A stretch of 5,993 bases of DNA from Deltaproteobacteria bacterium (GTDB lineage: Bacteria; Desulfobacterota; GWC2-55-46; DRQE01). Below are positions 4,417-5,993 of the stretch, one piece after another. The stretch covers positions 1-5,993 of the forward strand of contig DRQE01000084.1 in the NCBI GenBank assembly GCA_011371515.1. Reading direction: 5' to 3'. Each line of letters starts with the position of its first letter. Within the stretch, counting starts at the first letter, position 1. A program made the translations under genes and the position numbers. The notes under the pieces were generated by a model. That model made no database searches. It was not told the origin of the DNA and was given only the letters and a program-made list of their open reading frames with translations.

Positions 4417-5993
4417 AAGACAAGAGGGAATGGATAAGGGTAAGAATATCTATTATAGCTGCCATATTCTTAGTGGGTTTTGGTATAATATTTCTGCGCG
4501 CTTTTCAGCTACAGATAGTGAAAAAGGAGCATCTGGAAAAACGGGCACGGCTGCAGTACCTTAAGACCATAAGGATAAACTCAAAAAGGGGGGTAATATA
4601 CGACAGAAACCTAAAAGAGCTGGCTGTAAGTGTGGAGGTGCCGTCCATATACGCTCAGCCACAGAGGATAAAGGAGCCCAGAGAGGTTGCAGGAAGGCTT
4701 GCAAAACTGCTTGCTGTAGACAGGCACTCTATACTTAAGAACATAGGCTCCAGCAAAAGATTTGTATGGGTTAAAAGACAGGTTCTTCTTACAGACGAAA
4801 AGAAGGAGGAGATAAGAAGACTAACCTCAAGTGGCATAGGGATGATAAAGGAGAGCCGAAGGTTCTATCCAAAGGGCGAGCTTGCCGCAAACCTCATAGG
4901 GTTTGCAGGCATAGACTCAGAGGGGCTCGAAGGGGTGGAACTGTACTACGATAGATACCTTAAGGGCTCGTCCATGCTCATAAGGACAGAGAAAGACGCT
5001 ACAGGCAGAACCCTCCTCTTCGAAGACATCTCTGCAAGAGCAGAAGGGATGGATGTGGTGCTCACCATAGACGGCACAATACAGTACATAGTTGAAAAAG
5101 CACTTAAAAGGGCTGTCGAAAAGGCAGAGGCAAAGGCAGGGGTGGCAATAGTTATGGACCCCTATACGGGCGAGATACTCGCCATGGCAAATGTGCCATC
5201 CTTCGACCCCAACAACTTCACCCGATACAGCCCTTCTTACTGGCGTAACAGGGCAATTACAGATGCCTTCGAGCCGGGCTCTATAATGAAAACATTCCTC
5301 CTTGCAGCCGTGCTTGAGGAAGGGCTGGCAGAGAGAAACGACATATTCTATTGTGAGAACGGCAGATATGCCGTTGCAAATACGGTGTTTCACGATACAA
5401 AGAAGTACGGATGGCTCTCGCTTAAGAACATAATAAAGTATTCGAGCAACATAGGTGCAATAAAACTTGCCGAAAGGCTCGGCAAGGAAAGATTCTACAG
5501 GTATCTCAAGGCATTTGGCTTTGGAGACAAAACAGGCGTGGAATTGCCGGGTGAGGCTACAGGGCTTGTAAGAAGCCCCCAGCGCTGGTCAGCCATAACC
5601 CTTGATACCATGGCATTCGGCCAAGGGCTCTCCACGACGGCAATACAGCTGGTCAATGCTGTCTCTGCCATAGCAAACGGAGGGTTCCTGATGAAACCAC
5701 TTATAGTAAAATACATAAGAAACCACGAGGGCCAGATAGTAAAGAGGTTTGACCCCGTGGTGGTAAGAAGGGTCATATCAGAGGAGACGGCAAGAAAGGT
5801 TACGAACATACTCATAAGCGTTACAGAAAAGGGTGGCACAGGGGAGCTTGCAGCCCTTGGTATGGGTAGTATTAAGGTTGCAGGCAAGACAGGAACAGCC
5901 CAGAAGCCAGACCTTGAAAAGGGCGGTTATGCAGATGGAAAGTACATAGCCTCGTTCCTTGGGTTCGTGCCGGCAAGAAAACCACACCTTGCC
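4413..5993 (+). CDS. ftsI: Septal peptidoglycan transpeptidase FtsI (class B PBP, PBP3-type); 3' end outside window
   Basis: There are 527 codons and the frame is still open at the edge; the family suggests tens of residues more. FtsI cross-links septal peptidoglycan as part of the divisome, partnered with FtsW. A short cytoplasmic start precedes one transmembrane segment (about 11-31). The PBP dimerisation region runs from about 55 to 210, including KRGVIYDRN (58-66), RRFYPKGELAANLIGF (149-164) and EGLEGVELYYD (170-180). The transpeptidase domain begins near 242 (AGVAIVMDPYTGEILAMAN). All three active-site motifs are present: SIMK, with nucleophile S290 and K293; SSN at 344-346; and KTG at 492-494. 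The residue after the nucleophile is Ile rather than the common Thr. Translation starts at the ATG of an ATGA overlap with ftsL, without a clear Shine-Dalgarno. A C-terminal PASTA domain, as in Spo-type paralogues, cannot be judged from this fragment. Confidence 0.95.
   Translation, partial: MKDKREWIRVRISIIAAIFLVGFGIIFLRAFQLQIVKKEHLEKRARLQYLKTIRINSKRGVIYDRNLKELAVSVEVPSIYAQPQRIKEPREVAGRLAKLLAVDRHSILKNIGSSKRFVWVKRQVLLTDEKKEEIRRLTSSGIGMIKESRRFYPKGELAANLIGFAGIDSEGLEGVELYYDRYLKGSSMLIRTEKDATGRTLLFEDISARAEGMDVVLTIDGTIQYIVEKALKRAVEKAEAKAGVAIVMDPYTGEILAMANVPSFDPNNFTRYSPSYWRNRAITDAFEPGSIMKTFLLAAVLEEGLAERNDIFYCENGRYAVANTVFHDTKKYGWLSLKNIIKYSSNIGAIKLAERLGKERFYRYLKAFGFGDKTGVELPGEATGLVRSPQRWSAITLDTMAFGQGLSTTAIQLVNAVSAIANGGFLMKPLIVKYIRNHEGQIVKRFDPVVVRRVISEETARKVTNILISVTEKGGTGELAALGMGSIKVAGKTGTAQKPDLEKGGYADGKYIASFLGFVPARKPHLA

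Overview
The window is a bacterial chromosome segment covering the promoter-proximal end of a division and cell wall (dcw) cluster and the genes beside it. It contains six complete genes, the last 15 codons of an upstream gene and the first 527 codons of ftsI. Coding density is very high, and the only intergenic region of any size is 163 bp (2530-2692). No tRNA, rRNA, CRISPR array or mobile element is visible. All genes share one codon style: isoleucine is mostly ATA, arginine is largely AGG/AGA, and GC content is moderate. Together with the membrane-anchored ApbE and MltG, this suggests a Gram-negative-type bacterium from a deep-branching or thermophile-like lineage such as Nitrospirota or Thermodesulfobacteriota. 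That placement rests on style and is low-confidence.

Layout. Positions 1-48 (+) hold an unidentified C-terminus with an acidic tail. Positions 80-1084 (+) hold apbE, a flavin transferase. It meets mltG (1085-2089, -) tail to tail with no base between the stop codons. ruvX (2095-2529, -) lies just upstream of mltG, and the two form a two-gene unit. The 163-bp divergent region follows, and from it the dcw operon runs rightward: mraZ (2693-3127), rsmH (3132-4067), ftsL (4081-4416) and ftsI (4413 to beyond the window end).

The divergent region carries the most regulatory information. A near-consensus sigma-70 promoter for mraZ (TTGACA, 17 bp, TATAGT) is followed directly by three perfect tandem copies of the 10-bp unit GTGGTATAAA. 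This reads as an MraZ operator at the transcription start. On the other strand a second good promoter (TTGAAG, 17 bp, TATACT) ends only 6 bp before the ruvX ATG, which predicts a leaderless ruvX-mltG mRNA. A 6-bp dyad lies between the two promoters.

How the genes work together. MraZ represses its own operon. RsmH methylates 16S rRNA. FtsL and FtsI are divisome membrane proteins for septal peptidoglycan synthesis. MltG, on the divergent transcript, cleaves nascent glycan strands. Wall synthesis, strand termination and a putative nuclease (RuvX) are thus expressed from one intergenic hub. The gene content is conventional and I see no undescribed multi-gene system; the noteworthy features are regulatory.
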